From the NCBI GenBank assembly GCA_905207385.1, contig CAJLLH010000008.1, forward strand, positions 1 to 15,512: a stretch of DNA of 15,512 nt. The letters run 5' to 3'. The notes under the pieces were generated by a model, which was not told where the DNA came from, did no database searches, and worked only from the letters and a program-made list of their open reading frames with translations. The stretch's first letter is position 1. Every line of letters begins with the position of its first letter. Below are positions 6,275-13,239 of the stretch, piece by piece. Position numbers and translations under genes: made by a program. The DNA is from an uncultured Eubacteriales bacterium (GTDB lineage Bacteria; Bacillota; Clostridia; Christensenellales; Borkfalkiaceae).

Positions 6275-6857
6275 ATATTTCAGACTTATTATACAGCCTT
6301 ATCTTTTGCTTTACTTCAGCCTTTTCCTTTTTGCTTTCCGTCTTTATATAGCTTTTAAGCTCGGCAAAGGCCGCCTTTTCACCTTTTTCGGCTATGAGCG
6401 TTAAAAACCTTTTAAGTTCTGACGCCGTTTCGGGGTGCATGTAGCCTACATCGGTGCGGCGCTCGAAATATTCAAGCGCGCTTCTTTGCGTGTAATTTTT
6501 GCCGAGATATATTCTGCACGCCGCAACACGGTCGCATATCATTTCACCGAAATACTTAGCAGGCATTTTTACGGGCGCGTTTTTGCCCGTTTTATCCACG
6601 TCGCGCCAATACTCGAAATGGTGCTTGTTGCGCCCCTTATGGTGAAGCCACGCCGCGGAATAGCCTAAAACTACCCTTTCCTTTACCTGCGGACTCATAT
6701 TCCCCTGATAAAACCGCGCGCCCGCAATAAATTCAGACGGGCTGTACTTTGAAAGGTCGTGCGTAAGCCCTTGCCAGATAAGCCCCGCGCGGAAACAATA
6801 ACCGCAGACCTTTATTCGGTGACGGGTAATGGTTATAAAATGCTTTATTATTCGCAT
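6273..6857 (-). CDS. DUF5662 family protein
   Basis: 194 residues, predicted soluble. Two His-rich motifs mark the family: LTHDLSKYSPSEF (about residues 31-43) and HHKGRNKHHFEYW (about 72-84), followed by PAKYFGEMICDRVAA and a helical C-terminus rich in Lys and Glu. The spacing of His and Asp suggests a metal-binding site like that of HD-type proteins, but no activity has been established to my knowledge, and I assign none. The start at 6857 has an excellent AAGGGG eight bases upstream. The gene begins 12 bases after the MBL hydrolase stop, so the two are probably co-transcribed. The end lies in the shared terminator. Confidence 0.75.
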   Translation of the reverse strand: MRIIKHFITITRHRIKVCGYCFRAGLIWQGLTHDLSKYSPSEFIAGARFYQGNMSPQVKERVVLGYSAAWLHHKGRNKHHFEYWRDVDKTGKNAPVKMPAKYFGEMICDRVAACRIYLGKNYTQRSALEYFERRTDVGYMHPETASELKRFLTLIAEKGEKAAFAELKSYIKTESKKEKAEVKQKIRLYNKSEI

Positions 6858-6869
6858 TGAATTTACCCC

Positions 6870-7706
6870 TTAAATGACGATACTCATTCCGTCGTATGCG
6901 GCAATAACCGAATACTTACTTTCCAGCTCGACCAGCCTTTCAACAACAGGATTGCTGTTATGCGAAAAGTGAGTTATTACATACTTTGTCTTTTCGCCGC
7001 AGACGCCCGCTTCAACAAGTTTTTGCTTTACAGCCATACAGTCTTCTATGTTCATATGGCGCGGTCTTGCTATGCCGTTGCGGTCGGCATAAGTGCAGTC
7101 GAAACTTACAAGGTCAGCCTTTGCACCGTTTGATTTTAAATACGAATAAATGCCGTCCTCGGGAACGCTTGTATCGTGCAAATGCAGATAGCCCTTGCCG
7201 CCCTTTGAAACGTAAAAGAGCATAGTCTGTTCGGCAGAACCATGGTTTGCAGGCAAAGTAAGAACGCTGTAGCCGCCAACTTCAAATTGGCTGTAAGGCT
7301 TTATTTCATGCATCTGCACATTGGGCGCAACCGCGGGCTTCATTTCTCTGCGGGTGCATTCGGCAAAAACTGCCGCCACTTCGCTGTTGCCGTAAATTTT
7401 GAGCGGGGACGAAAAGCCTTCCGCATAGCGGTAGCCACGCAAAATAAAATCGTGCGCGTAGAAATGGTCCATATGCGAATGCGTAACTAAAAGATATTTT
7501 ATATCTGCGCAGTTGAAGCCGAATGCAAGCGAATGCGCGTAAGCTTCGGGCGGGAAATCTATGCAGAGCTCGCCGTCAATTAAAATCTGAGTGCGCGTCC
7601 TTAAATTTTTTCCGCCTAGAGCGCGGATATTTTCGCACACGGGACACTTGCAGAACATTGCGGGTACGCCTTCCGCCGCAGCCGTGCCGAGATATTTTAT
7701 TTCCAT
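6870..7706 (-). CDS. PhnP-like MBL-fold metallohydrolase
   Basis: 278 residues from ATG 7706. The metallo-beta-lactamase motif THSHMDH gives ligands His76, His78, Asp80 and His81. Further candidate ligands are His155 (LPANH), Asp204 (SFDCTY) and His246 (ITHFSH). The Cys cluster FCKCPVC (residues 18-24), after GTAAAEGVPA, resembles PhnP, which has an extra zinc site and cleaves cyclic ribose phosphates; homologues act on varied phosphodiesters, so the substrate is uncertain. No phosphonate genes are nearby. A TTG 18 bases further upstream falls in the T run of the preceding terminator and lacks a ribosome site, so ATG is preferred, although its own site (CGGAA) is weak. I see no promoter of its own; it may depend on read-through from dtd. 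Confidence 0.75.
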   Translation of the reverse strand: MEIKYLGTAAAEGVPAMFCKCPVCENIRALGGKNLRTRTQILIDGELCIDFPPEAYAHSLAFGFNCADIKYLLVTHSHMDHFYAHDFILRGYRYAEGFSSPLKIYGNSEVAAVFAECTRREMKPAVAPNVQMHEIKPYSQFEVGGYSVLTLPANHGSAEQTMLFYVSKGGKGYLHLHDTSVPEDGIYSYLKSNGAKADLVSFDCTYADRNGIARPRHMNIEDCMAVKQKLVEAGVCGEKTKYVITHFSHNSNPVVERLVELESKYSVIAAYDGMSIVI

Positions 7707-7721
7707 AAGCAAATTCCGCGT

Positions 7722-7752
7722 CAAAACAAAACAGGGCGTAATATCCGCCCTG
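7722..7752 (-). terminator. Terminator after dtd, before the MBL gene
   Basis: CAGGGCG (7746-7752 read on minus) and CGCCCTG (7732-7738) with a 7-base loop, then TTTTGTTTTG (7722-7731) on the minus strand. It is eight bases past the dtd stop and only about 15 bases before the start of the next gene on the same strand. Confidence 0.75.
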
Positions 7753-7760
7753 CATTGATT

Positions 7761-8198
7761 TTAAATTTCGTAAATTATGGTAACGGGGCCGTCGTTGAAC
7801 TGCTCTATCTTCATATCCGCGCCGAAAATACCCGTCTTTACAGGTATACCGTAAGCTTTAAGCTCTTGTGCGGTACGTTCGTAAAGCGCGTTGGCGCGTT
7901 CGGGGCGCTCCGCCAGAATGAAGCTGGGGCGGTTGCCGTGCGAACAGTCGCCATAAAGGGTAAACTGCGAGATTAAAAGAATTTCGCCGCCAACATCCTT
8001 TACAGACAGGTTCATTTTGCCGTTATCGTCTTCAAAAATGCGAAGCGCGGCTATCTTTTTTGCCATAGCCGCAGGCATGGCATCAGTATCGCCCGACTTT
8101 ACGCCGAGATATACGGCCAGACCGAAAGGAATTTCGGATACAAGGCGCCCGTCAACAGAAAGCGATGTGCGCTTTACCCTTTGAATGACCGCCTTCAT
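7761..8198 (-). CDS. dtd: D-aminoacyl-tRNA deacylase
   Basis: 145 residues, full length for the family (about 145-150). It hydrolyses D-amino acids, and glycine mischarged on tRNA-Ala, from tRNA in the cytoplasm as a homodimer. Both catalytic signatures are present: SQFTLYGDCSHGNRPSF (canonical SQFTLyad...kG.RPsF) and the C-terminal cross-subunit Gly-Pro motif in FNDGPVTI. The N-terminus MKAVIQRVKRTSLSVDG is typical. The gene starts six bases after the efp stop, with a weak ribosome site lying within the efp end, so coupling is likely. A terminator follows. A translation-quality factor fits next to efp. Confidence 0.93.
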   Translation of the reverse strand: MKAVIQRVKRTSLSVDGRLVSEIPFGLAVYLGVKSGDTDAMPAAMAKKIAALRIFEDDNGKMNLSVKDVGGEILLISQFTLYGDCSHGNRPSFILAERPERANALYERTAQELKAYGIPVKTGIFGADMKIEQFNDGPVTIIYEI

Positions 8199-8204
8199 AC
8201 AAAA

Positions 8205-8780
8205 TTACTTGCCTACGCGGGACATATATTCGCCCGTGCGCGTATCGATGCGGATAACTTCGCCTTCTTCAACGAACATGGGAACTTTGATTGTAGCGCC
8301 CGTTTCAACCTTGGCGTTCTTCATTGCGTTGGTGGCAGTGTTGCCCTTAACGCCCGGCTCGCACTCTATTATCTTGAGCTCTACAAAGTTTTCGGGCTCT
8401 ACGGAGAATGCAGTGCCGCTTAAGAACTTCATGGTAACCATATCGTTTTCTTTGATGTACTTAAGCGCTTCCTCTACCTGGCTGAGATTGAGGGTGGTCA
8501 TCTCGAACGTGTCGGGATCCATGAAATAATAGAATTCGCCGTCGGTGTAAGAATAGGTCATTTTGCGAGTTTCAACCTGAGCAGTTTCAAGCTTTGCCGT
8601 GGGGTTGAAGGTTACGTCGGAAAGAACCTGTCCCGTTACTACGTTCTTGAGCGTAGCCCTTACGAAAGCCGCGCCTTTGCCGGGCTTAACGTGCTGGAAT
8701 TCCGTTACGGTGTAAACGCCTTTACCGTTGTATTCAAAAGTTGAACCTTTGCGGATATCTCCCGCCATAATAGATGCCAT
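8205..8780 (-). CDS. efp: Elongation factor P
   Basis: 191 residues in the three-domain EF-P layout. EF-P binds between the P and E sites of the ribosome and rescues stalling at consecutive prolines. Domain I (about 1-68) has the tip loop [10 protein letters not shown] with Lys35 at the position that is modified or contacts the CCA end in other species. Domains II and III follow, with [33 protein letters not shown] and a C-terminal SRVGK. The start at 8780 has AAGGAG nine bases upstream; the internal ATG at residue 5 has none. It lies between a pepP-like gene and dtd. The peptidase-efp pair is common in Firmicutes. No efp modification gene is visible in the window. Confidence 0.96.
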   Translation of the reverse strand: MASIMAGDIRKGSTFEYNGKGVYTVTEFQHVKPGKGAAFVRATLKNVVTGQVLSDVTFNPTAKLETAQVETRKMTYSYTDGEFYYFMDPDTFEMTTLNLSQVEEALKYIKENDMVTMKFLSGTAFSVEPENFVELKIIECEPGVKGNTATNAMKNAKVETGATIKVPMFVEEGEVIRIDTRTGEYMSRVGK

Positions 8781-8825
8781 ATAAATATTCTCCTTGAAAA
8801 AGTTTGCAAATTATAATTAAAGCTT

Positions 8826-9878
8826 TTAAAGAATAAGAAGCTTTTTATCTGTGTTGGTAAGGCTTACTACCTTTCCGCCGACAAGCGTAACGCTGTCTTC
8901 TATGCGGATGCCGAAGTCGCCTTCAAAGTATACGCCCGGTTCGTCGGAAAATACCATTCCGTTTTTAAGGATATCGGTACTCCTTGGCGAAAGTCTGGGG
9001 AATTCGTGTATGTTTATGCCTATGCCGTGGCCTAACGAATGGGTAAAGTACTTATCCAGCCCCGCCTGCCTTAATACAGCGCGCGCGGTTTCGTCTGCCG
9101 CCTTGCCCGTCATGCCTTCGGTAATCTGCTCTTTTGCAGCCATATGAGCATTTAAAACGTGCGCGTATGCCGCTTTGAATTCTTCGTGCTTTTTATCGTC
9201 GCCGAAAAGGAAGGTGCGCGTGCAGTCGGAACAGTATCCGCCCCACTTGCAGCCGAAGTCGACGAGAATTATATCTCCGAACTTTAATTTGCGGTTGCCC
9301 GTTTCGTGATGGGGAACGGAAGAACCTTCGCCGAACGCCATTATGGTATCGAACGAAGTACCGCTTGCACCGAACTTGCGCATGCGGTATTCAAGTTCCG
9401 CCGCCGCTTCGTTTTCGGTCATTCCCTCTTTGAATGCACCGAGGGTATCGAGAAAGGCTTTGTCTGCTATTTCGCAGGACTTTTTTATGCGCGAAAGCTC
9501 GTCCTCGTCCTTTATGCCCATAGCGGCATCGAATGCAGAAGTGCAGTCGCTAATCTCACCTACCTTGGAGGAAAGAGAGATATATTCCTGCGCAGTCATG
9601 CGGGAAAGCGCCGCCGCAACTTTTTTACTGCCGGAAGCAAGCGACAAGTAACTGGCTTCGGGGGGCTGGTTAACGGCTATGCCGCTGCCTGAAAGCGCTG
9701 CCGAAGCCGCCTCGAGATAGCGCGCGTCCGTATAGAACGTAGTGCCTTCGGAATCGACTATGACGCAGCCGTCGGAACTTTCGAAGCCTGTGAGATAAAA
9801 CCTTAAATCGGGAGCGGTTACTATAAGCTTTTCTGCGCCCGTTTCTTTAAATATTTTCTGCGATCTTTCAATAAGCAT
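8826..9878 (-). CDS. pepP: M24-family Xaa-Pro aminopeptidase
   Basis: 350 residues from ATG 9878. Creatinase-type N-terminal domain (about 1-125), then the pita-bread peptidase domain. All five metal ligands are present: Asp207 and Asp218 (VDFGCKWGGYCSDCTRT), His284 (SLGHGIGINIHEF), Glu313 (SDEPGVY) and Glu327 (RIEDSV). It removes an N-terminal residue preceding proline and probably uses two Mn or similar ions. The close relative in Bacillus is YqhT, also next to efp. Upstream in-frame ATGs at 9929 and 9902 would add 17 or 9 residues; 9878 aligns best with family N-termini (MLIERSQKIF) and has GGCGGG before it, but this is not certain. A promoter lies at 9966-9994. Confidence 0.88.
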   Translation of the reverse strand: MLIERSQKIFKETGAEKLIVTAPDLRFYLTGFESSDGCVIVDSEGTTFYTDARYLEAASAALSGSGIAVNQPPEASYLSLASGSKKVAAALSRMTAQEYISLSSKVGEISDCTSAFDAAMGIKDEDELSRIKKSCEIADKAFLDTLGAFKEGMTENEAAAELEYRMRKFGASGTSFDTIMAFGEGSSVPHHETGNRKLKFGDIILVDFGCKWGGYCSDCTRTFLFGDDKKHEEFKAAYAHVLNAHMAAKEQITEGMTGKAADETARAVLRQAGLDKYFTHSLGHGIGINIHEFPRLSPRSTDILKNGMVFSDEPGVYFEGDFGIRIEDSVTLVGGKVVSLTNTDKKLLIL

Positions 9879-9965
9879 TGTATAACGCCCGCCGCGTATC
9901 ATGCGGCGATTAGCCTTGAGCAGACGCATTGAAATTGCGCTTGCTTTACGGCAATCCTTAAAACT

Positions 9966-9994
9966 ATTTTAGCAAAATAAGGCAGATATGTCAA
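9966..9994 (-). promoter_or_regulatory. Promoter of the pepP-efp-dtd unit
   Basis: Perfect TTGACA (9989-9994), 17-base spacer, TAAAAT (9966-9971) on the minus strand. The -35 box overlaps the TGA stop of the preceding TIM-barrel gene. The expected start near 9959 leaves about 80 bases to the preferred ATG at 9878. Confidence 0.7.
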
Positions 9995-10836
9995 ACCTTA
10001 TTGTAAATATCTTTCATTGCGCGGGCATCTTCAGCCTGCGTTCCGTCTGATTCGCTGACTATATACGGCTCTAACTTAAGCTCTTTAAGGGCAATTGCCA
10101 AAGGCTCAAATTCCGGACCGTAAACTTCGTCGGCGAAAGTAAGGTGCTTTATTTCGCCCTTGCCGCCATACATTATTTTGGAAAAATGTATGTGGAAATT
10201 TTTTACTCTTTCGTAGCCGAGCTCGCCAGCCATATATTCAAGCCTGGACTTGTAATCGCTAACCGTTTTTAAGCTGCCCTGTTCGCGCGAGTTGAGATGA
10301 CCGAAGTCTACGCAAGGAACAAATACTGGGTCGATTTTGCAGAAGTTTACCACTTCTTCAAGCGTGCCTATCTGAGCGAGCTTGCCCATTACTTCGGGGC
10401 AGAAATACAGGTCCTCGTAACCGTTCATATAGATGTAGTCGCGCAAAACCTTAAGGCGTTCGGCTGTGAGGGCTACGGCATCTTCGCGGGAAGCCTTGCC
10501 CTGAGCCGCCGGGTGAAATACAAGACGTTTTCCGCCGAAAAGTTTTAAATATTTTGCGCTGTCTAAAACATAGCCGTAAGATTTTTGCGCGGCCTCGTCG
10601 GCAGGGTTGGCAAAATTAATAAAGTAGGGCGCGTGAACGGAAATTTCTATGCCCTCCGAAGCAAAAGCCTGACCTATGGACACAGCTTTGCCTTCAGACA
10701 TGTTTACGCCTCTGCCGAAAGAATATTCGAAGCAGTCTAACCCGAAATCCTTTACGTATTTTGCCGCCTGCTCTGTATTTTTGTAGCCCATGGCATAAAA
10801 GCTTTCGCTGTTGCCGCTGGGTCCGAATTTAATCAT
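9991..10836 (-). CDS. Endonuclease IV-like / sugar isomerase-like TIM-barrel protein
   Basis: 281 residues of the xylose isomerase-like TIM-barrel superfamily (AP endonuclease family 2). Positions match the zinc ligands of endonuclease IV well: His68 (SVHAPY), His108 (VFHPAA), Glu148 (CPEVMGK), Asp177 and His180 (VDFGHLNS), His215/217 (FHIHFSK), His231 (EIKHLTF) and Glu262 (SESDG). The Asp expected two residues before His231 is Ile; Glu228 is near. It could cleave abasic DNA or act on a sugar phosphate; the fold is sure, the reaction is not. ATGA overlap of four bases with ribF, with GGAG ten bases before the ATG, so it is the last gene of the infB unit and is translationally coupled. In Bacillus, rpsO follows ribF; here it does not. 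Confidence 0.8.
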   Translation of the reverse strand: MIKFGPSGNSESFYAMGYKNTEQAAKYVKDFGLDCFEYSFGRGVNMSEGKAVSIGQAFASEGIEISVHAPYFINFANPADEAAQKSYGYVLDSAKYLKLFGGKRLVFHPAAQGKASREDAVALTAERLKVLRDYIYMNGYEDLYFCPEVMGKLAQIGTLEEVVNFCKIDPVFVPCVDFGHLNSREQGSLKTVSDYKSRLEYMAGELGYERVKNFHIHFSKIMYGGKGEIKHLTFADEVYGPEFEPLAIALKELKLEPYIVSESDGTQAEDARAMKDIYNKV

Positions 10837-12395
10837 CTTTTACGATTATCTCCTCTTCTGCGGTCTGCTTTGCCGCGACCCTTGCGTCTCTTTTTATTCT
10901 TGCGGGGAGACTGCTCGTCTTCAGTTTCAGAAGCTTCATCTTCAGCTTCAGCAGTTTCTTCAACCGCTTCTTCTTTAATTTCTTCTGCGGGAGTTTCAAC
11001 CTCGGCGGGTTCTTCCGCTACTTCTTCCACAGTTTCAGCCGCGGGTTCTTCTGCGGGTGCTTCAACCTCGGCGGGAACTTCTGCTATTTCTTCAACAGCT
11101 TCAACCGCGGGTTCTTCCGCGGGAGCTTCAACCTCGGCGGGAGCTTCTGCCACTTCTTCAACAGGTTCAACCGCGGGGTCTTCTGCGGGTGCTTCGACCT
11201 CAACGGGCTCTTCCTTTACTTCGCCTTCGAAAACTTCTTCAACCAATTTTTCAACGGCTGTTTCGCCTTCGGGCTCTTCAGTTACAGCAATTTCGCCTTC
11301 GGGGTCAACAACTGCTTCAACGGTTTCAACAACCTCTGCCTTGGTTTCTTCTACGGGCGCAGGTTCAGTCTTGACTTCTTCTGCAACCGCAGGCTGTTCC
11401 GCAACAACGGGAGCTGCCTCCGACTTTTCTGCGGGTGCTTCTGCAACCTCGGTTTCAGCCTCTTCTGCACAAGTTTCGGCACATACTTCTTCGAAAGCGC
11501 TGTCGGGCGCGCCTATGCAAGTAACATCGTGCGCAATCTGCTGTGCGAGCGCTTCCGCGCTTTCAAACTTCTTTACGCCGCGTATGTAGTTAAGGAATTT
11601 AACAGTTACAGTTTTGCCGTACAAATCTGCGTTTAACCCTTCAAAGTAAACTTCCATAACGAAAGCATCTTCGCCGAATGTGGGACGAGGGCCGCAGTTT
11701 GCTACGCCTTTATATACAGTGCCGTCAATTTCAGCCTCGACGCCGTATACGCCGGGAGCTACGAGCACTTTATTATCAGGATAAATGATATTTGCGGTAG
11801 GGAATCCTATGTCTTTCCCCCTGCCGTGGCCTTCGCATACCTCGCCGCTGACAAAATATTTTCTGCCGAGGAGGCTTTCAGCCTTCTGAATTTTGCCTTC
11901 TTCTATGTACTGTTTGATAAGCGTGGTGGAAACCTTTTCCCCTTCGGATACAACGTCTTTTACAGACATATACCACACAGCGTTATCTTCATCGTCGGCA
12001 TAGTTCTTAAGCGTGGACGATTTACCCTTTGCGCCCGCTCCGAAACGGAAATCTTTGCCGCTCATGTAACCTTTTATGTTGATATGTTCTTCAAGGTTTT
12101 TAAGAAAATCGGCGGCAACCGTCTTTTTGAAGTCGTCGGTGTAGTCGATTTTAAGCACGAATTTTGTTTTGTAATCGGCAAGCATTTCAAGCCTTTCGTC
12201 AAAGGTGAAAACCTGTCTGCCGCCCTTACCTTCGGCAAACATCATAACGCCGAGGTCCAGACCGTTAATTTTTGCCTGAAGCTTGGCCTTTTTTAAAAGT
12301 TCGGCATGGCCGATGTGAATGGCGTCGAAACAGCCGAGAACCAACAGCGCGGGAAAATTGTATTCGTCCTTGTTGTAATTGACAATCTCTAGCAT
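10833..12395 (-). CDS. ribF: Bifunctional riboflavin kinase/FAD synthetase with long repetitive tail
   Basis: 520 residues from ATG 12395 (GAGG eight bases before it); the family norm is about 310. Converts riboflavin to FMN, then to FAD. The FAD synthetase half (1-175) has GCFDAIHIGHAELL (residues 21-34, nucleotidyl-transfer HxGH), KDFRFGAGAKG and VSTTLIKQYI. The kinase half (about 180-295) has GRGKDIGFPTAN with the PTAN motif (199-202), GVYGVEA and NCGPRPTF. Residues 301-495 form an extra acidic Glu/Ala/Pro/Val tail, with three 22-residue repeats at 402-467. The last 25 residues are Lys/Arg-rich (RKNKKRRKGRGK...RRRGDNRKR). The tail is probably disordered, of unknown role. Overlaps truB by seven bases and the next gene by four. 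The enzyme call is firm. Confidence 0.93.
   Translation of the reverse strand: MLEIVNYNKDEYNFPALLVLGCFDAIHIGHAELLKKAKLQAKINGLDLGVMMFAEGKGGRQVFTFDERLEMLADYKTKFVLKIDYTDDFKKTVAADFLKNLEEHINIKGYMSGKDFRFGAGAKGKSSTLKNYADDEDNAVWYMSVKDVVSEGEKVSTTLIKQYIEEGKIQKAESLLGRKYFVSGEVCEGHGRGKDIGFPTANIIYPDNKVLVAPGVYGVEAEIDGTVYKGVANCGPRPTFGEDAFVMEVYFEGLNADLYGKTVTVKFLNYIRGVKKFESAEALAQQIAHDVTCIGAPDSAFEEVCAETCAEEAETEVAEAPAEKSEAAPVVAEQPAVAEEVKTEPAPVEETKAEVVETVEAVVDPEGEIAVTEEPEGETAVEKLVEEVFEGEVKEEPVEVEAPAEDPAVEPVEEVAEAPAEVEAPAEEPAVEAVEEIAEVPAEVEAPAEEPAAETVEEVAEEPAEVETPAEEIKEEAVEETAEAEDEASETEDEQSPRKNKKRRKGRGKADRRRGDNRKR
10995..11192 (-). repeat. Three tandem 66-base repeats inside ribF
   Basis: Three in-frame 66-base units encode residues 402-423, 424-445 and 446-467 of RibF. 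Each begins APAE(D/E)PA, continues with (V/T)EE(V/I)AE and ends PAEVE. A degenerate fourth unit (TPAEE...) follows. The exact multiple of three and the differences between units suggest duplication followed by drift. Confidence 0.85.
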
Positions 12396-13239
12396 AATTT
12401 TAACCTCGATTTTAAAGTTGTTCCGTCCGATACGCCTACGCCGTAAAAGCTGCCGTCCGAACGGTAGATCCTGTACTGCCCCGCGGCAAGCCCGCAACGC
12501 GCCGGCACGCCGTTAAGGTATAATTTTTCTTCACCGCAGGTAAGAACCTTTGCGGGATAAGGCAGAACGGAGTCTGCAGGTATTAAAGATGCGTATATGT
12601 TGTCGCGGTCAAGAAGCCGCGTTTCAACCGAATTTTCAATTTTAAAACCGCCGCTTTCGGTGCGGCAAAGTGCGCTCATTACGGCATATGTGCCGGTCAA
12701 TTTACCTAAATCGCGCGCGAGCGAACGTATGTATGTGCCTCCGCCGCATTCAATTTCAAAACGGAAAACATTTTCCGATACCCTGCCCGAAAGCACAAAT
12801 TCGCCTACGCTTACTTTTTTGGGCGGAAGGGTAAATTCTTCGCCTCGGCGCGCCATCTGATATCCGCGCACTCCGTTTACGCTTTTTGCGCTGTAATTAG
12901 GCGGAACTTGCATAAGGTCGCCGACAAGCGAGGGCAACGCGGCAGTTATTTCCTCTTCGGAAGGTATTCTTCCGCCGCTTTTTATAACCGTGCCCGTCGT
13001 GTCGAGCGTGTCGGTATCCGTGCCGAACAGAAATTCAGCTACGTAACGCTTGCGCTTTGCAAGGAAAAAATCGAAAAGACGCGTCGCATTGCCGACGGCT
13101 ATGGGAAGAACGCCGCTCGCCATAGGGTCGAGCGTGCCGAGATGTCCGCACGGCATTCCCGTAAGCTTTTTTATTACGGCTACCCCTCCCTTGCGGAGGA
13201 TACGCCGACAGACTTGTTTACGTTTATAAAACCTGTCAT
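12389..13239 (-). CDS. truB: tRNA pseudouridine(55) synthase, frameshifted near the 5' end
   Basis: TruB makes pseudouridine 55 in the T loop of tRNAs. The body of the gene shows GHLGTLDPMASGVLPIAVG with the catalytic Asp (Asp38 in the restored protein), NYSAKSVNGVRGYQMAR, GGGTYIRSLARDLG and a C-terminal PUA-like part. The true start is ATG 13239: it overlaps the nrnA stop as ATGA and encodes MTGFINVNKSVGVSSAREG, the canonical TruB N-terminus. That frame hits TAG at 13180-13182, while the body is in the next frame. One extra G in the G4 run at 13183-13186 would give a normal protein of 283 residues; the span of 851 bases is one short of a multiple of three. It is a sequence error, a real mutation, or a -1 slip at GGGG just before UAG. 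An alternative long frame starting near 13348 gives a non-homologous N-terminus. Confidence 0.85.
13180..13191 (-). other. Frameshift site in truB
   Basis: On the minus strand the codons read AGG GAG GGG TAG. The downstream TruB frame resumes with GTA GCC GTA (Val-Ala-Val). A -1 shift on the GGGG run, or insertion of one G, joins the frames and restores family spacing between the GVSS motif and the GHLG motif. Confidence 0.85.

Noticed and set aside
7707-7724. TTG start for the MBL hydrolase at 7724
   Set aside because: It falls in the T run of the terminator, has no ribosome site, and the family N-terminus aligns with ATG 7706.
10995-11192. CRISPR-like array
   Set aside because: The 66-base periodicity is in-frame coding repeat of RibF with no unique spacers and no cas genes.
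10870-11589. Plus-strand Ser/Ala/Thr-rich frame of 239 codons
   Set aside because: It is the mirror image of the repetitive acidic tail of RibF; low-complexity DNA keeps other frames open.
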